Source: Hyphochytrium catenoides
Lineage: Eukaryota > Sar > Hyphochytriomycetes > Hyphochytriales > Hyphochytriaceae
Length of the DNA: 18,730 nt
Reading direction: 5' to 3'
NCBI GenBank assembly: GCA_900088475.1
Contig: FLMG01000322.1
Location: 1-18,730, forward strand
Shown in pieces: positions 1-10,131 of this stretch. Position numbers and translations under genes: made by a program. How positions within the stretch are numbered: the stretch's first letter is position 1; each line of letters begins with the position of its first letter. The notes under the pieces were generated by a model. It did no database searches. It was not told where the DNA came from and saw nothing but the letters and a program-made list of their open reading frames with translations.

Positions 1-176
1 TCTCTCTCTCTCTGTGTCTCTCTCTCTCTCTCTGTCTCTCTCTCTCTCTCTCTGTGTGTCTCTGTCTCTGTCTCTCTCTCATTCATCTCTCTCTCTCTTT
101 CTTTCTCTGCCCTCTCTCTCTCCCTCCCAACCCCTCTCTCTTCTCTCTCTGTTTCTCTTGGCCCTCTCGTTCTCCC
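1..176. repeat. CT dinucleotide microsatellite at the left edge
   Basis: The plus strand is almost pure CT, broken by GTGT and CCCT variants. Open frames through it encode only Ser-Leu runs and are not genes. It lies upstream of the DUF4833-like gene and has the same CT-on-sense polarity as that gene's introns, so it may be a promoter-proximal tract or a 5' UTR intron. Confidence 0.9.
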
Positions 177-320
177 ACACAGACCAACTTCTTACAAGAT
201 TTGGCGCTTGTGGCTGGCTTCCTAGGAGCAGCAGCTTCAGAGACAGTCAGTCTCCATTCTCAGCGCCACGAAGAACGCGATAAGAGCACAGTTTCTCTCT
301 TTTCTCGAACCAAAAGCAAG

Positions 321-1163
321 ATGCCAGAAGATCCTCAGGTATCGGCAGACTCTTTTAGATCTTTGAGGGCACATATTCCATCATTAGGGCCTAGCCTACC
401 GGCCTGCTCCATGTTCTACTCTCTTTCTTGTCTCTCTCTCCCTCTTTCTTTCTCTCTCTTTCTTTCTCTCTCTCTTTCTTTCTCTCTCTCTCTTTCTCCC
501 TCTCTCTCTCTCTCTCTCTCTCTCCCTCTCTCTTTCTCTTTAGTTCTCTCAGCCTTCCTAATCGGCAATAGATTTCTCTCCATCAATCTCTTGTTCCTAA
601 GCGCTTCACCTAGATATCTTTGGTCGTCATCTCCTCTCTCCTGTCTTCGCCCTTGCTCCGTTCACTTACACTCCTTCTCTTCCTTACCCCGTTCCTCCTT
701 CTTTCTCTCCCTTTCTTTCTTTCTCTCTCTCTGTCTCACTCCGTCAAACATCAAATGCTGCTCTGTCTTTCTCTAGGTGTTCCACAAGGTCCAGGAAAAG
801 GATGGCAATGTTGCCTTCGTCATCCACCGCTCGACCAACTCGAACACCGTCGTCTACTCTGCGAGAGTAAAGGACGGAGCCCTGGACACCAGCAACCCCG
901 TGGATGTCTATTGGATTATGTCAGTCTGATGGCTCTCCATCACCCTCGCTCTGCCTTCTGTCTCTCTCACTCTCTCTCTCTCTCTCTTTCTTTCTCTCTC
1001 TTTCCCTCTGTCTCTTTCCCTCTGTCTCTCTGCCTTCCTCCGCTTGCTTCATCTTGCCTGAAGAATGCTCTTCTCTGCCCAGCACTAAGAGGCCATGGCT
1101 CCTTTCTGTATCTCCCCTGCTGTCTTGACCTCTTTGTCACTTACAAGCGCATTCTAATACCCT

Positions 1164-1217
<54 letters not shown>

Positions 1218-1559
1218 ACACTGTCTACCTCTATTGACAGGTATGAGAAGGGCGGAGTCCGCGAGGAGCTGAACACGATTGAGAGAAACACTGCCTACGG
1301 CATCAGCACCAAGCCGAGCGCTACTCCCGGACACTTTGACGTCGTGGTAACTCCTCTGAAGGACAAGGTCATCGATTTCTCGATTGAGAACGGCAAGCCT
1401 ACGGCTCGTATGACCATCGGAGACACGCCAAACGCCAAGGTCGAGAGAATCTGGGTCGAGTCAACGACGAACATGCTTGGCCTGCCAAAGGTGGTGCACA
1501 TTGACATCTACGGGTACAAGGAGGATGGGACGCCATTGCATGAGAGGAGAAAGAGCTAA
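321..1559 (+). CDS. DUF4833-like small protein, three exons
   Basis: Three exons are joined in phase: 321-338, 777-919 and 1241-1559, giving 159 residues. Exon 1 encodes only MPEDPQ and ends before GTATCG. Intron 1 (339-776) ends in CTTTCTCTAG and intron 2 (920-1240) starts GTCAGT and ends TTGACAG; both are packed with CT repeats. The second junction splits a Met codon and restores the string VDVYWIMYEKGGVREELN. The chain then runs through NTIERNTAYGI, a beta-rich middle and the end PKVVHIDIYGYKEDG. This order (an N-terminal strand with VAFVIHRSTNSNTVVY, a central YWI..EKGG..EELN, then R..AYGI) matches my memory of DUF4833 domain proteins, which have no known function. There is no signal peptide or membrane segment, so it is probably cytosolic. 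The structure is well supported; the family name is from recall. Confidence 0.8.
429..545. repeat. CT-rich microsatellite inside intron 1 of the DUF4833-like gene
   Basis: Plus-strand CT repeat mixed with CTTT units, wholly within intron 339-776. It doubles as an extended polypyrimidine region far upstream of the acceptor. Confidence 0.85.
1171..1217. repeat. Pure CT microsatellite inside intron 2 of the DUF4833-like gene
   Basis: A nearly perfect (CT)n run of about 40 bases, ending 23 bases before the acceptor AG at 1239-1240. It is placed to act as the polypyrimidine tract of that acceptor. Confidence 0.85.
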
Positions 1560-2493
1560 GCTCTCGCTCTCTCTCTCGTTATCTGCTTTGATGGTCTCTC
1601 TCTCATTTGTGAGAGGGGAAAGAGAGGGAGATTCTTTAGTGCTTCTCTAGGGTCACTGGTTCTCTCGTTGCTCTTCAGCGACTGACTTCAGGCAGGTTAG
1701 AAAGTAAAAAGATGAGTGACGGCCAGCCTTCCTGCTACTAATGAGCGTAAAGAACTACATCAGTTTATTTGATTGCTTGCAGTCCCCCATGCTACGTCTC
1801 TCTCTCTCTCTCTCTTCCATTGTTTCATAGCTTCTCTCTTTCCAGCCCTCCTTTCCTGTAAAGCATATGATCGCACAGTCCCCTTTGACCTTCGATGTTC
1901 GAAGAGCTGTCAATGTCGCAACAAGGCTGTCTTGTGACTCTCAGAGCCTCTAATGGAGCTATGTTACCAGCCGCCACTTTCCCTCTAGCGAAAAGACCTT
2001 ATACAAGCATCCCACCAGACGTCTTTCCGGTCCCTCTCTCTCCCTCCACACAGGTTCTCTCTCTCTGGTCTCACTGTGTCAATGGGCTTTGATAGTCATG
2101 CCGAGTACTTCCAGGAAGTTGTGGATTAATAGTTAAAATTGCATAATGTATGTGGGATTCTGAGAGAGAAAGAGAGAGCTGGTAAGAGAGAGAAACACAC
2201 AGCCAAATGAAAAGGAAAGAGATATGTCAAAGCAATGTAACTAAGAGAGAGAGAGAGAGAGAGGGAGCGACATGGGGTAAATTCATAGTTTATAACAAAG
2301 AAAAATATGGAATTGAGTCCCATTGTCCTTGCTCCAGGTGAGATGATAATGTAGGTGTACAGCCAGCTAGTATACATCGCAGCTGTCACTTGGGATGTGG
2401 GGCCAAACTCCCCCACATTCCTAGCTGCAAACTCACGAATCGAGAGGAGAAGAGAGAGAGAGAGACACCGTTCGTTTGACTCTATTTCCCTCC
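1560..2493. other. Convergent intergenic interval, no supported gene
   Basis: This lies between the 3' ends of the plus-strand DUF4833-like gene and the minus-strand ABM-domain gene. It contains short CT runs (near 1799-1817) and GA runs (near 2248-2270 and 2451-2466). The CT-to-GA switch follows the change of transcription direction. Open frames here are short and simple in composition. No clear AATAAA was found just after either stop. Confidence 0.6.
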
Positions 2494-4664
2494 TCAAGAG
2501 CGATGTGTGCCGTGTCTGCTCATGTGATCATGAGGGAAAGGCAGTTGTGCTGGGCCTGGGTGAGGGAGAGAGCCCATCCCTGGTGCTCCCGGAGCGCCAG
2601 AAGAAGGCGGAGGAAAGTAATGACGTGGTGCCATTCCTTGGAATTGAGGATTCTGCCCATTGTTTCCAAGCATTGAGTATAGGTCAGCCCATGGAATATC
2701 CTCGTACTGCTGCTGATACGGTGCTGGCCGGTAAGCAAGAGATGGGTCGAGGCAGGGCCTTTTGGCTGGAGGCTGAAGAGAAGCGGAGGAGTCTGCCGCT
2801 GCGGCTGCTGCTGCCGCCGCCGCTAGATGCATTGATGCTCCAACCCGACTGTGGACAAACAGAGGAGACAAAGGAAATTAGAAGGTCAAACTAACTGGGC
2901 ATTGACACCGAAAAGAAGAGGCCTAAGGCCAGACTGGTCTAGAAAAAGGTTAAAAAAAGAAAGAGAGAGAGAGAGAGAAAGAGAGAGAAAGAGGGATGAC
3001 TTACTCTTTTTGCTGGTGAAAGCTTGCCCTTCTACTGGAAAAGATAGAGAAAGGGTCGGATCTCAGTATGTGCACACAGGTATTGTTGTCATCCGCTTGC
3101 GGTTGGAAGAAAACGACCTCAAATCTATGATAAATATCTTGTCCATGTTGCCCCTGGCCTCTAGGAGCTGACCAGCCGTAGTGCCAAGCTTTGCAGTCTC
3201 CGTTGAATTCAAAGACAGCGGTCTGCATACCACCAGCTGCAGCTATTGAAAGTTGCTGAAAAGAGACACAGACAAGAAGAGAGCGTAAGCATTGGGAAGG
3301 CAAAGTGGTGAAGAAAGCATGTGGGCTAATACCTTCACTTGGCCCTCAATCCAGGGTCTCTGAGGGTGGTCCTTGTCTCTCTTTAAGTTCTGAATCTCCT
3401 GAGTAGTCATCTTGCTTCCTACTCGGATGTTGGGTCCAGAGGACTTGAGAATGTCCTCGTTCATGGTAGCAGGATCCATTGGGAAGACGCGACCATAGGC
3501 AAAGAGGCCGAACTTGGGCTTTTCTGCAGGACGTAGAACGAGCACATAGGAGGAGAGGGGACAGTCAATAAGCACGTACTCCCAGAAGACAAAGAGAGAT
3601 AACGAATGGTCTTACCGCCAGGATTATAGGACGGCGTGCTATTGCTTGAGTCCATGAAGGAGGTGTGGACCTTTATGGAATCTCCACAGAAGCCAGAAGA
3701 GAAGTGGACGCCATTTCTACAGCTTGGGAAGCAGCGAAGGTTCTTATGACCTCCCTTCTTGTTATTCCGCTGATACTTGGGAGCAAACATTCTCATTCCT
3801 TCTCTTGGGGCGATGAAGTTTGCTTGCACATGCAGACCGCCGTGTTGAGACGACGAACCCGATGAATGTGCAACTGCAGATGAAGATGAAGCTCCAGATG
3901 GAGCTCCGGGTCTTTCTGCGTGGTCATCTACACCACTGACATGCGGGTTGTGCACGAATCTTTGTGTTGAGCCGTCCATGGGGTCGACAAATAAGGCGTT
4001 AACTGGCTCGAACTGATAGCCGATAGGCTCTACCAGGAAAGAGTCCCTTAGGGCGAGCAGTTTAGAGAAGCGGGTGTCTTCTGGTTGGTTGAACATATCC
4101 ATGAGCTTGGAGCGCGATGGGTGCTTCATCTGTAAATGAGACAGAGAGGACACGAAAGAAGAGAGAGAGAGAGAGAAGACAAGGATGTCAGAGACACAGA
4201 AACGAGAGAGGGAGAAAGGTAGCGAGTGAGATACCTACCACGGATGTATAGACGTTAGATCCTTCTGGGGGACGAACAACGGTAAGGCAATCGTATCCTG
4301 AAACTTCCTGAGCCTCGTGAGCCACAGCCTGAATGCACTCTTCGAACTGTGGAACAGAGTCTTCTTTCACTTTCATCACACTGACCATTATCACGTCGCT
4401 GCCAGCGGAAGGAGAGTCTGGAGAGGAGGAAGAAGAGAGAGAAGGACCAAGGGCCGGCGCTGAAGAAGAAGAGACAGATTGTCGCTTGGCCTTAAGAGCT
4501 GAAAGAGAGCTGGCTGCAGCTTCTTCTGGCGAGAGAGAGAGAAAAGAAGATGCTGAGTGCGGAGAAGAGAGAGAGGAAGAGGGTGATCCTTCGTCTTCTT
4601 GCGCTCGAAGATCGCTGCGAATTGGTCGAGTCTCCGTTGTCCTTGCCGTGGCTTTTCTTAGCAT
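2494..4664 (-). CDS. ABM-type alpha/beta-barrel protein fused to a putative regulatory domain, five exons
   Basis: Exons on the minus strand are 4664-4239, 4129-3616, 3523-3333, 3255-3005 and 2848-2494. All four introns are short (77-156 bp), GT-AG and phase-consistent, giving 578 residues. Residues 1-90 are Ser-rich and low complexity. Residues about 91-187 (VIMVSVMKVKEDSVPQFEEC, then the junction NVYTSV/MKHPSRS, then FLVEPIGYQFEPV) look like an antibiotic-biosynthesis-monooxygenase (ABM) ferredoxin-like domain. The domain's continuity fixes the first splice at GTG/GTAGGT. After a Ser/His linker, residues about 245-450 form a second domain with NLRCFPSCRNGVHF, SGFCGDSIKVHTSF, KFGLFAYGRVFP, WHYGWSAPRG, and VHILRSDPFSIFSSRR near its end. 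I cannot name it; its shape suggests a STAT/CudA-like or p53-like beta-sandwich DNA-binding domain. The C-terminus has a ten-Ala run, a basic PPAKRP motif and Pro/Gly-rich sequence typical of transcription factors. The start is the first ATG of the open frame. Nuclear location is inferred. Confidence 0.75.
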
Positions 4665-5279
4665 GAGCAAGTCATCGCTAGGCGGTGCTCTTTGGCAATG
4701 CGTCTATTTCTCAAGTGCGTTCTTTCTCTCTGAGCGACGGTGAGGCGCGCAAGAGAGAGAGAGAGAGAGAGAGAAAGAAAGAGAGAGAGGGATGGGAGGT
4801 GTGAGGTCCACCCTGACGATTTGAAACTAAGCTTCAATCCTCAGATCGGAAGCCGTTTCAAGAACGGTCTATCCACCATTAAGCTTTTCTGAGGATGCGG
4901 AAGACAGACTGATGGCAGGTCTCCAGAAGAGAGAGACGGTAGTGGAAAGAGAGCGAGAGCGAATATAGAAGACCAGTGAGAAAGGAAGTCAAGAGAGAGA
5001 GAGAGCAAGAGAGGGAGAGAGAGGGAGAGAAGAGAAGAGAAGAGAACAGAAGCAGAGCTGTGAGCTGGATGAAGAAAGACCCAAGAACTTCAGTGAGGTT
5101 GGCTTGGGTTCGGCCACTGAGTTTGAGTTGAGAAGGCAGTGTCTGCTTTGCTTCAAAGAATAAAGAGCAGGGCCAGATCCAGAGCCCCGTATAGACCAGA
5201 AGACAGAGAGAGAAGAGAGTGAGAAGGGAGCTGGATGTCACCACGACAGTGCTAAAGGAAGCAAATGTTCAAGACGAAA

Positions 5280-5327
<48 letters not shown>

Positions 5328-5599
5328 AGAGAAGAGAGAGAAGAGAGAGAGAGAGAGAGAAGAGAGATCTCCATGTGTGAAGCTGCTATTTTCCTCTCGT
5401 GGTACCGCCTGTCTTCTTAGGTCATTCTCTTCCTTTCCAAAATCCCATTCGAAGGTGCCAAGATGCTCCATAGACTCTCTCTCTCTCTCGCTCTCTCTCT
5501 CTCTTTCTCTCTCCAAGCTCAACCACAGTCGTGAAGGCTAGTCCTAGTACATTAACTATGCGCCTTTTGTGTTCAGCTGTCAGTCTGCATGGCTAGTAT

Positions 5600-5630
<31 letters not shown>

Positions 5631-5770
5631 ACAGAGAAGAGAAAGATCAAGAGGTACAGTCTCTTTACAGAGAGACAGAAAGGACTGTAGCTCTAAAGAG
5701 CGGGACCAAAACCTAGATCAAGACAGAGAGAGAGGAAGAGAAAGAGAGAGAGAGAAAGCTGAACAAAGCT
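4665..5770. other. GA-rich upstream flank of the ABM-domain gene
   Basis: The plus strand is dominated by GA runs (4751-4792, 4990-5045, 5281-5368, 5601-5628, 5724-5758), with one CT run near 5478-5514. GA on plus means CT on the minus-strand sense, as in this gene's introns, so the interval is best read as promoter plus possible 5' UTR introns. Open frames through it are Ser-Leu or Arg-Glu runs and are rejected as genes. Confidence 0.5.
5281..5368. repeat. Long GA microsatellite
   Basis: About 45 bases of uninterrupted (GA)n are followed by AGAGAGAGAAG units. It is among the purest dinucleotide tracts in the window and is likely to vary in length between individuals or assemblies. Confidence 0.9.
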
Positions 5771-7384
5771 GGTTGGGGCTCAACCTACCTTCGCATTTAC
5801 CTCTCTTTCCTCTCTTTCTCTATCGGACTCTTTTCCTGGATATGCAATCTTTCACTTATCATTCATTACTATTCATATCTCTCCAGCACTCTGTCTTCCT
5901 TGCAGTCTCTAAAAATAAAGTAGGTTTGGGGCGTTCTCTTTTGGCCAAAGAATAGAGTCTAGAACCCAAGTATACCTGTAAATAAAGGGACTTATATTAC
6001 CTCTTTGTAACCCCAACCACAGCTTTGAAACTTACAAGGAAATATTACAAAAACTCCCTCTGCCATTGAGCCTAGGTTTTAGAAGGAGAGGAAGTTTACT
6101 TGGATGTTTCCTTCTCAAGCTTGTGTACTTGGGTTGGGCTTGGAAGCCTAGCCAAACTCATACTTACAAGAACATTGGAAAGTAGCTTTACATTGCCAGG
6201 GGCACTCACTTCAACTCTTGGCGAGGGGAAAATGCCGACGTCGCCCGAATGAAGGATTTTGCCCCCTTTCCCCTCTCAATCTTAGGACAGTGTAAAGGAA
6301 ATTAGACGATGACGTCTGAAGAAGGGAGAGCAAAGAGACGGAAGCCAGCAATCCGTACTTTGTGGCTTATGTTTGTGGTGCGAGCATTCCCCTTCCACAG
6401 TTGAGACAAAAGTATGGATCTATCTATCTATCTAGTAACACAAACCACTTCCTCTATTGAAAACTCTGTCTTTTGCACTCTTTGCCTATCAAGGAACCAG
6501 AAGCCAAGAGGAGTGCATTTCTAGAGCTTCCAAAGAGTCAGAGAGTCTGTTAGACTCAGAGTGGGTCGAAAAAATACCAAAGAGTCAGAAGAATCCTATC
6601 CGTATAATTCACCGCATCTAACTGAAACGATACTTTCTACTTAGCAACACCATGAAACCTTCATGAAATAAACAATGAAGCTTTCCGAGGTGAAGGTTTT
6701 GTATTTTGGTCCTTTAGCACCTTCGAATTCCTTTTCCCCAGTAGTTCTAAATCCTCTAACGTTCCCTAAAGTCTGAGTCCCGACTGACCTGTTGTTCATG
6801 GAAGACAGCCCTGTCCTCCTACTGGCCGCGCCTTTCTCAGTTGAATCAGAACTATTTATGGAGACTACGGGACTTGACAGCTTTATTTCGTTGGTGTCTC
6901 TTCTTGAAGTCCACATTATGTCGCTGTGTACCATATGAAGAGCAGGGAAATTGTCTTGAATTCATGCTGATAATGCTAGTGGCTTGTACCTATCTTTATA
7001 TTGCTTGGGGATTTTCAGATGTAGCTTCAATCCGGTTGACTATTGTCGCATTTAGGACCAAATAGGTTTTCTATTTGGGCGTTCAAAGCCAATATAATGG
7101 AAGTGGAGAAAAGGCCAGCTGGTCACCTTTTATTTTGTACCTCCCACTCCAGCACGAACAGAAGATACTGATTCAACCGATTTATCCCTTTTTTTGCAGT
7201 CATTAATGATATAAGATGGCTTATTACTGATAAATGAGCTTTTAGGCAGTACTATTAGAAATATGGCTGTTGTGGCTCCGTTCTCAAACCGTCCAAAAGG
7301 GCTCTGAGGACCATTTTTTGGCTCCATCCGCGTCAGAGTCTCCGCCCCGGATATCTTTAGAGGACAATTATGGCGGGAATGAGA
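5771..7384. other. AT-richer interval with almost no CT tracts and no recognised gene
   Basis: Apart from a pyrimidine-rich start (to about 5900) and a short (TATC)n run near 6418-6434, the microsatellites that crowd the rest of the window are absent. AATAAA-type hexamers occur near 5914 and 5982. On the minus strand there are strong donor-like strings (GTGAGT at about 6209, GTAAGTATG at about 6167, GTAAGT at about 6036), but no acceptor chain I could join. The longest frames are a 97-codon minus-strand ORF (6641-6934) and a 74-codon plus-strand ORF (6841-7065), which overlap. Neither resembles a family I know. It could be a degraded insertion or a long intron or UTR of a minus-strand gene. 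Confidence 0.4.
6418..6434. repeat. Short TATC tetranucleotide repeat
   Basis: About four units of ATCT/TATC in tandem. It is the only tetranucleotide microsatellite I noticed in the window. Confidence 0.7.
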
Positions 7385-7630
7385 CATCTCTCTCTCTCTC
7401 TTTCTTTTTCTCTCTCTCTCACTCTCTGTCTCTGTCTCTCTTTCTCTCTCTCACACTCTCTGTCTCACTCTCTCATACTTTTCTCTCTTTTTCTCTTTTT
7501 CTCTCTCTGACACTCTCTTTCTCTCTCTCTGACACTCTCTTTCTCTCTCTCTGACACTCTCTTTCTCTCTCTCTAACACTCTCTTCCTCTCTCTCTAACA
7601 CTCTCTTTCTCTCTCTCTCTCTCTCTCTCC
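7385..7630. repeat. CT-rich block containing a 22-bp minisatellite
   Basis: About 245 bases of plus-strand CT-rich sequence. In its right half the hexamer GACACT or AACACT recurs at about 7509, 7531, 7553, 7575 and 7597, a constant period of 22 bases. This is a higher-order tandem repeat built from the dinucleotide tract. The left half has looser CACTCTCTGTCT variants. Confidence 0.85.
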
Positions 7631-7639
7631 GCTGATTTC

Positions 7640-8001
7640 TTGTTAGGATCTGCCGTCTCTTTCGAAAGTTGACAACAGGAAAGAAAGTACGAATGCTTGC
7701 CTTTGGTCGTCTCTCTGGATCAGTCCAACGCTTATAGAACTCCTCCAGCTATGAAGCACAGACCAACATGTCAATAAAGAGAACGAGAGAGAAGAAGAAA
7801 AGCAGCGAGAAGAAAGAGAAGAACGAGCAAGAACATGTCAGCACGAAGAGAAGAGAAGAGGGAAGAAACATTCAGCGCTGATGGGCGGAAAGGACGGACA
7901 GACTGGGACAGACAATGGCTCACAGCTCCGCAGTCAGGGGAAGAATAACAAGATGCAGACTTTCTTACCACGAACAGCCAAAGAGCGCCACTTTCCCCCA
8001 T
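7640..8001 (-). other. Candidate coding exons, minus strand (unresolved gene)
   Basis: On the minus strand 8001-7969 reads MGESGALWLFV and ends at a good donor (GTG/GTAAGA). After a 220-base intron with CT-rich sense strand, the acceptor TGCTTCATAG opens an exon at 7748 reading LEEFYKRWTDPERRPKASI and then RTFFPVVNFRKRRQILTRN. The join is in phase 0 and the residues look protein-like. However, the frame then runs into the GA (sense) microsatellite without an early stop. A second frame through the same two segments also stays open and stops at a TAA near 7644. I cannot tell which, if either, is translated, and I do not recognise the protein. Confidence 0.3.
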
Positions 8002-8214
8002 TTTCCCTCTTTTGGACGAGACTCAAGTCGTTCTTTCGCCCTCTTTCTCTTCTCCCAGCAGACAGGTAGGAACTATCGTAGGTTGAGAGCTGAAAGTTGC
8101 GGCTCTCCTCTGGCTTTTGCGAAAGAAAAAGCGCTCTTTATCTGCCCCATCGCCTGGTCACATAAGAAGCGGACATCACCACAATGCCCAGGTGCAAGTG
8201 AGGAGCAGAAGTAA

Positions 8215-8264
<50 letters not shown>

Positions 8265-8941
8265 GAAGAATGAAAGAGAGGAGAGATCCAAGACAAGAAG
8301 AAGAAAACGACGACAACGTGGGAAAGATGGCAAGGGTGGGAGAGAGAGATACAGGGGAAGGAAAGAGCGAGAAATGGGGAGGAAAGTAGGTATGAGATGA
8401 TAGGGAAGAAAATGTGCTGACTTGTTCTCTCTCTCTCTCTCTCGTCACTTGCTCTTTGGACAGCCAGTTTCCTCTCACTGCCACATACGATATAACAGTC
8501 CGACCCTTAGCTTAGGCCTCCCAAACGGGCAAAGCAAGGAGAAGCAGCAGGATCGTCATCGTACCTCGTCATCAGAAAGGTCAAGAGTGTGGGAGAATAG
8601 CTGGGAGAATGATCTGTGAGTGCGGGAAAACAGCAAGAAAGAAAGACGAAAGAGGGAGAAGAAAGAGAGAATCAGCAAGAAGCATGAATGCGAAGGAGAG
8701 AAGAAGAAGAGAAAGCAGAAGGATTGGCCCGTTGACAGTTTCTCTGCTGTTGGACCAAAAGACCCGCCATTCTGCGCCTTGGGATCTCTGCAAGCACGCC
8801 TTTCCTGCACCTTTTTCTGCGGCAATGGCGCGAGTGTCTCAATGACTAGCAAAGAAAAAAGACAAAGAAGGACCCATCAGCCATGCGAAGAATAAGAAAG
8901 AGACATCACTCGCGATGACAAGAGAAAGAGAGAGAGAAAGA
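8002..8941. other. GA-tract interval with exon-like islands, no settled gene
   Basis: The interval holds GA runs on plus (8217-8272) and a CT run at 8426-8444. On the minus strand there is an in-phase pair of small exon-like islands. One is a 36-base segment around 8600-8568 ending LDLSDDE before GTACGA. The other, around 8502-8446, reads GRTVISYVAVRGNWLSKEQ before GTGACG. A further minus-strand acceptor (TTTCTTTGCTAG) precedes 8842. They hint at a minus-strand gene with many small exons, but I could not link them to the neighbouring segments with confidence. Confidence 0.25.
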
Positions 8942-9205
8942 TCAGTTTTGAGGATGCGTAGGAAAGATCCCTCTCATGGTTGTCGGATCCACCACTTTCA
9001 CATGCAACAGCTGCTCTCTTTTTTCAGTTCTCGACAGGCGACCATGTTGGACAACAAGAGTGACAGCAAACAGCTTCTCTTCTGAAGCAGGGAGGAAGAC
9101 TAAGTTAGAAGAAGATCGAGCCATACATTTGAGGAGTCGAAGTGCATAAGCTCCATAAAAGAAGGATAGAATAGGATTTCTGGTCTAATAAATGAGTGAA
9201 GACCA
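8942..9205 (-). other. Exon-like open segment, minus strand
   Basis: From an acceptor-like TTTATTAG the minus strand reads TRNPILSFFYGAYALRLLK, then a Met and a polar/hydrophobic segment with NLVFLPASEEKLFAVTLVV and LSRTEKREQLLHVKVVDP, before a stop at 8942. It is free of simple repeats and followed by CT-rich sense sequence like an intron. The only plausible donor is a weak GTGAAA after LLH. The opposite strand is also open for about 43 codons, so coding status is uncertain. No family recognised. Confidence 0.3.
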
Positions 9206-10131
9206 CTGAATTTCCATCTGCCAAGAGATCTTGGATTCGTTCGACAGAAGATTGGTCGTCGTCATGGATCTCTCTTTAATGACGCTCTTGCTCCTCTCTC
9301 CCTGTCTGTTGTCTCTCTTGCCCTTCTTCTCCTGCCGTCGTTACGTCTCTCTCTCGTCCTTTCCTCTTCCATTCTGAGACGCTAGCGCGTTCAACATAAT
9401 AGAGATGGAGGGAGAAAGAGCACATTAGAGATGAAGGGCAATTAGAAGAAGAGAGAGAAGAGAGAGAGAGAGAGAGAGAAAGAGAAAGAAGAGAGAGAGA
9501 AAAACGGAAGGTGGTAAGAACGCTACCACTAGGAGGCATGCGGGAAGGTGGTTGATGCCATTTCGCTGCTTTCTTTGTCTGCCGTCGCATCAACAAACGT
9601 CCGACAGCAGCAGGCTTCCACTGCCGCCCTTTCTCTCTCTCTCTCTACAAGTGACGGTCCCTGCTGCGTGGCGCCTCTACAACGAGGTTCGAAATGCCCA
9701 TCATCAGGGAGGCTCAAGGATCATGGTGATTCGCCGTGTCTCTTCTTGTGGACTCTATAACTTGGCACTTGGATTCCTGCACCTTCCTGCTGACGATCTC
9801 TTTTTCTTTTCTCTACTATCCATCACACTGTCTCCCACCATTGCTTTATCTCTTCACTAGAGCAGTCTCTCTTTTGCTCACAGCATGGACCTCCCACAGC
9901 GCGATGCTGATGATGATGACCAGGTGTCCATGCTCCAGTGACAGACTTCAGAAGCCCAGCTGTCGGCTATTCTGATGATCGAGGAGGCAGCGCATCGTCT
10001 ATTCGCACTTCTACTATGACTTCTCCTTTGCTTCATCTGTTTCCCTCAGATCGTCATCGCCATTCAACTCCTTCTCTCTCTTCTCTTTCCAAATTCTTTC
10101 CTCATTGTCTCTTTCTCTCTGTCTCTCTCAG
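9206..10131. other. Mixed interval with exon-like pieces on both strands
   Basis: GA tracts occupy about 9447-9503; CT-rich sequence occupies about 9280-9370 and 9629-9646 and dominates 9780-10131. On the plus strand a frame reading VTVPAAWRLYNEVRNAHHQG follows a CT acceptor at about 9650. A segment opening MDLPQRDADDDDQ follows the acceptor TTTGCTCACAG at about 9883. By CT polarity the right part may belong to a plus-strand gene ending near 10163, but no complete phase-consistent model was found. Confidence 0.25.

Noticed and set aside
14-1237. Long plus-strand frames encoding Ser-Leu repeats over the left CT tracts and the first introns
   Set aside because: They are translations of CT microsatellite and intron sequence; the true coding parts are the small exons of the DUF4833-like gene.
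1895-2092. 65-codon plus-strand frame between the first two genes
   Set aside because: Short, no recognised motif, lies in a convergent 3' interval with no splice or poly(A) context.
4333-4743. 136-codon plus-strand frame opposite exon 1 of the ABM-domain gene
   Set aside because: Antisense shadow of the Ser-rich exon; the minus strand has the ABM motif and spliced continuity.
4879-5244. 121-codon minus-strand frame with hydrophobic Leu/Ser stretches upstream of the ABM-domain gene
   Set aside because: Most of it is CT-tract translation; no splice link to exon 1 and no recognised domain. It could be part of a 5' UTR.
6180-6260. Minus-strand string GDVGIFPSPRVE resembling the end of an SH3 domain
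   Set aside because: No upstream SH3 strands or Trp pair could be found in frame, so the resemblance is probably chance.
9684-9694. GGTTCGAAA, resembling a tRNA T-loop
   Set aside because: The flanking bases do not form a T-stem and no acceptor or anticodon arm is present.
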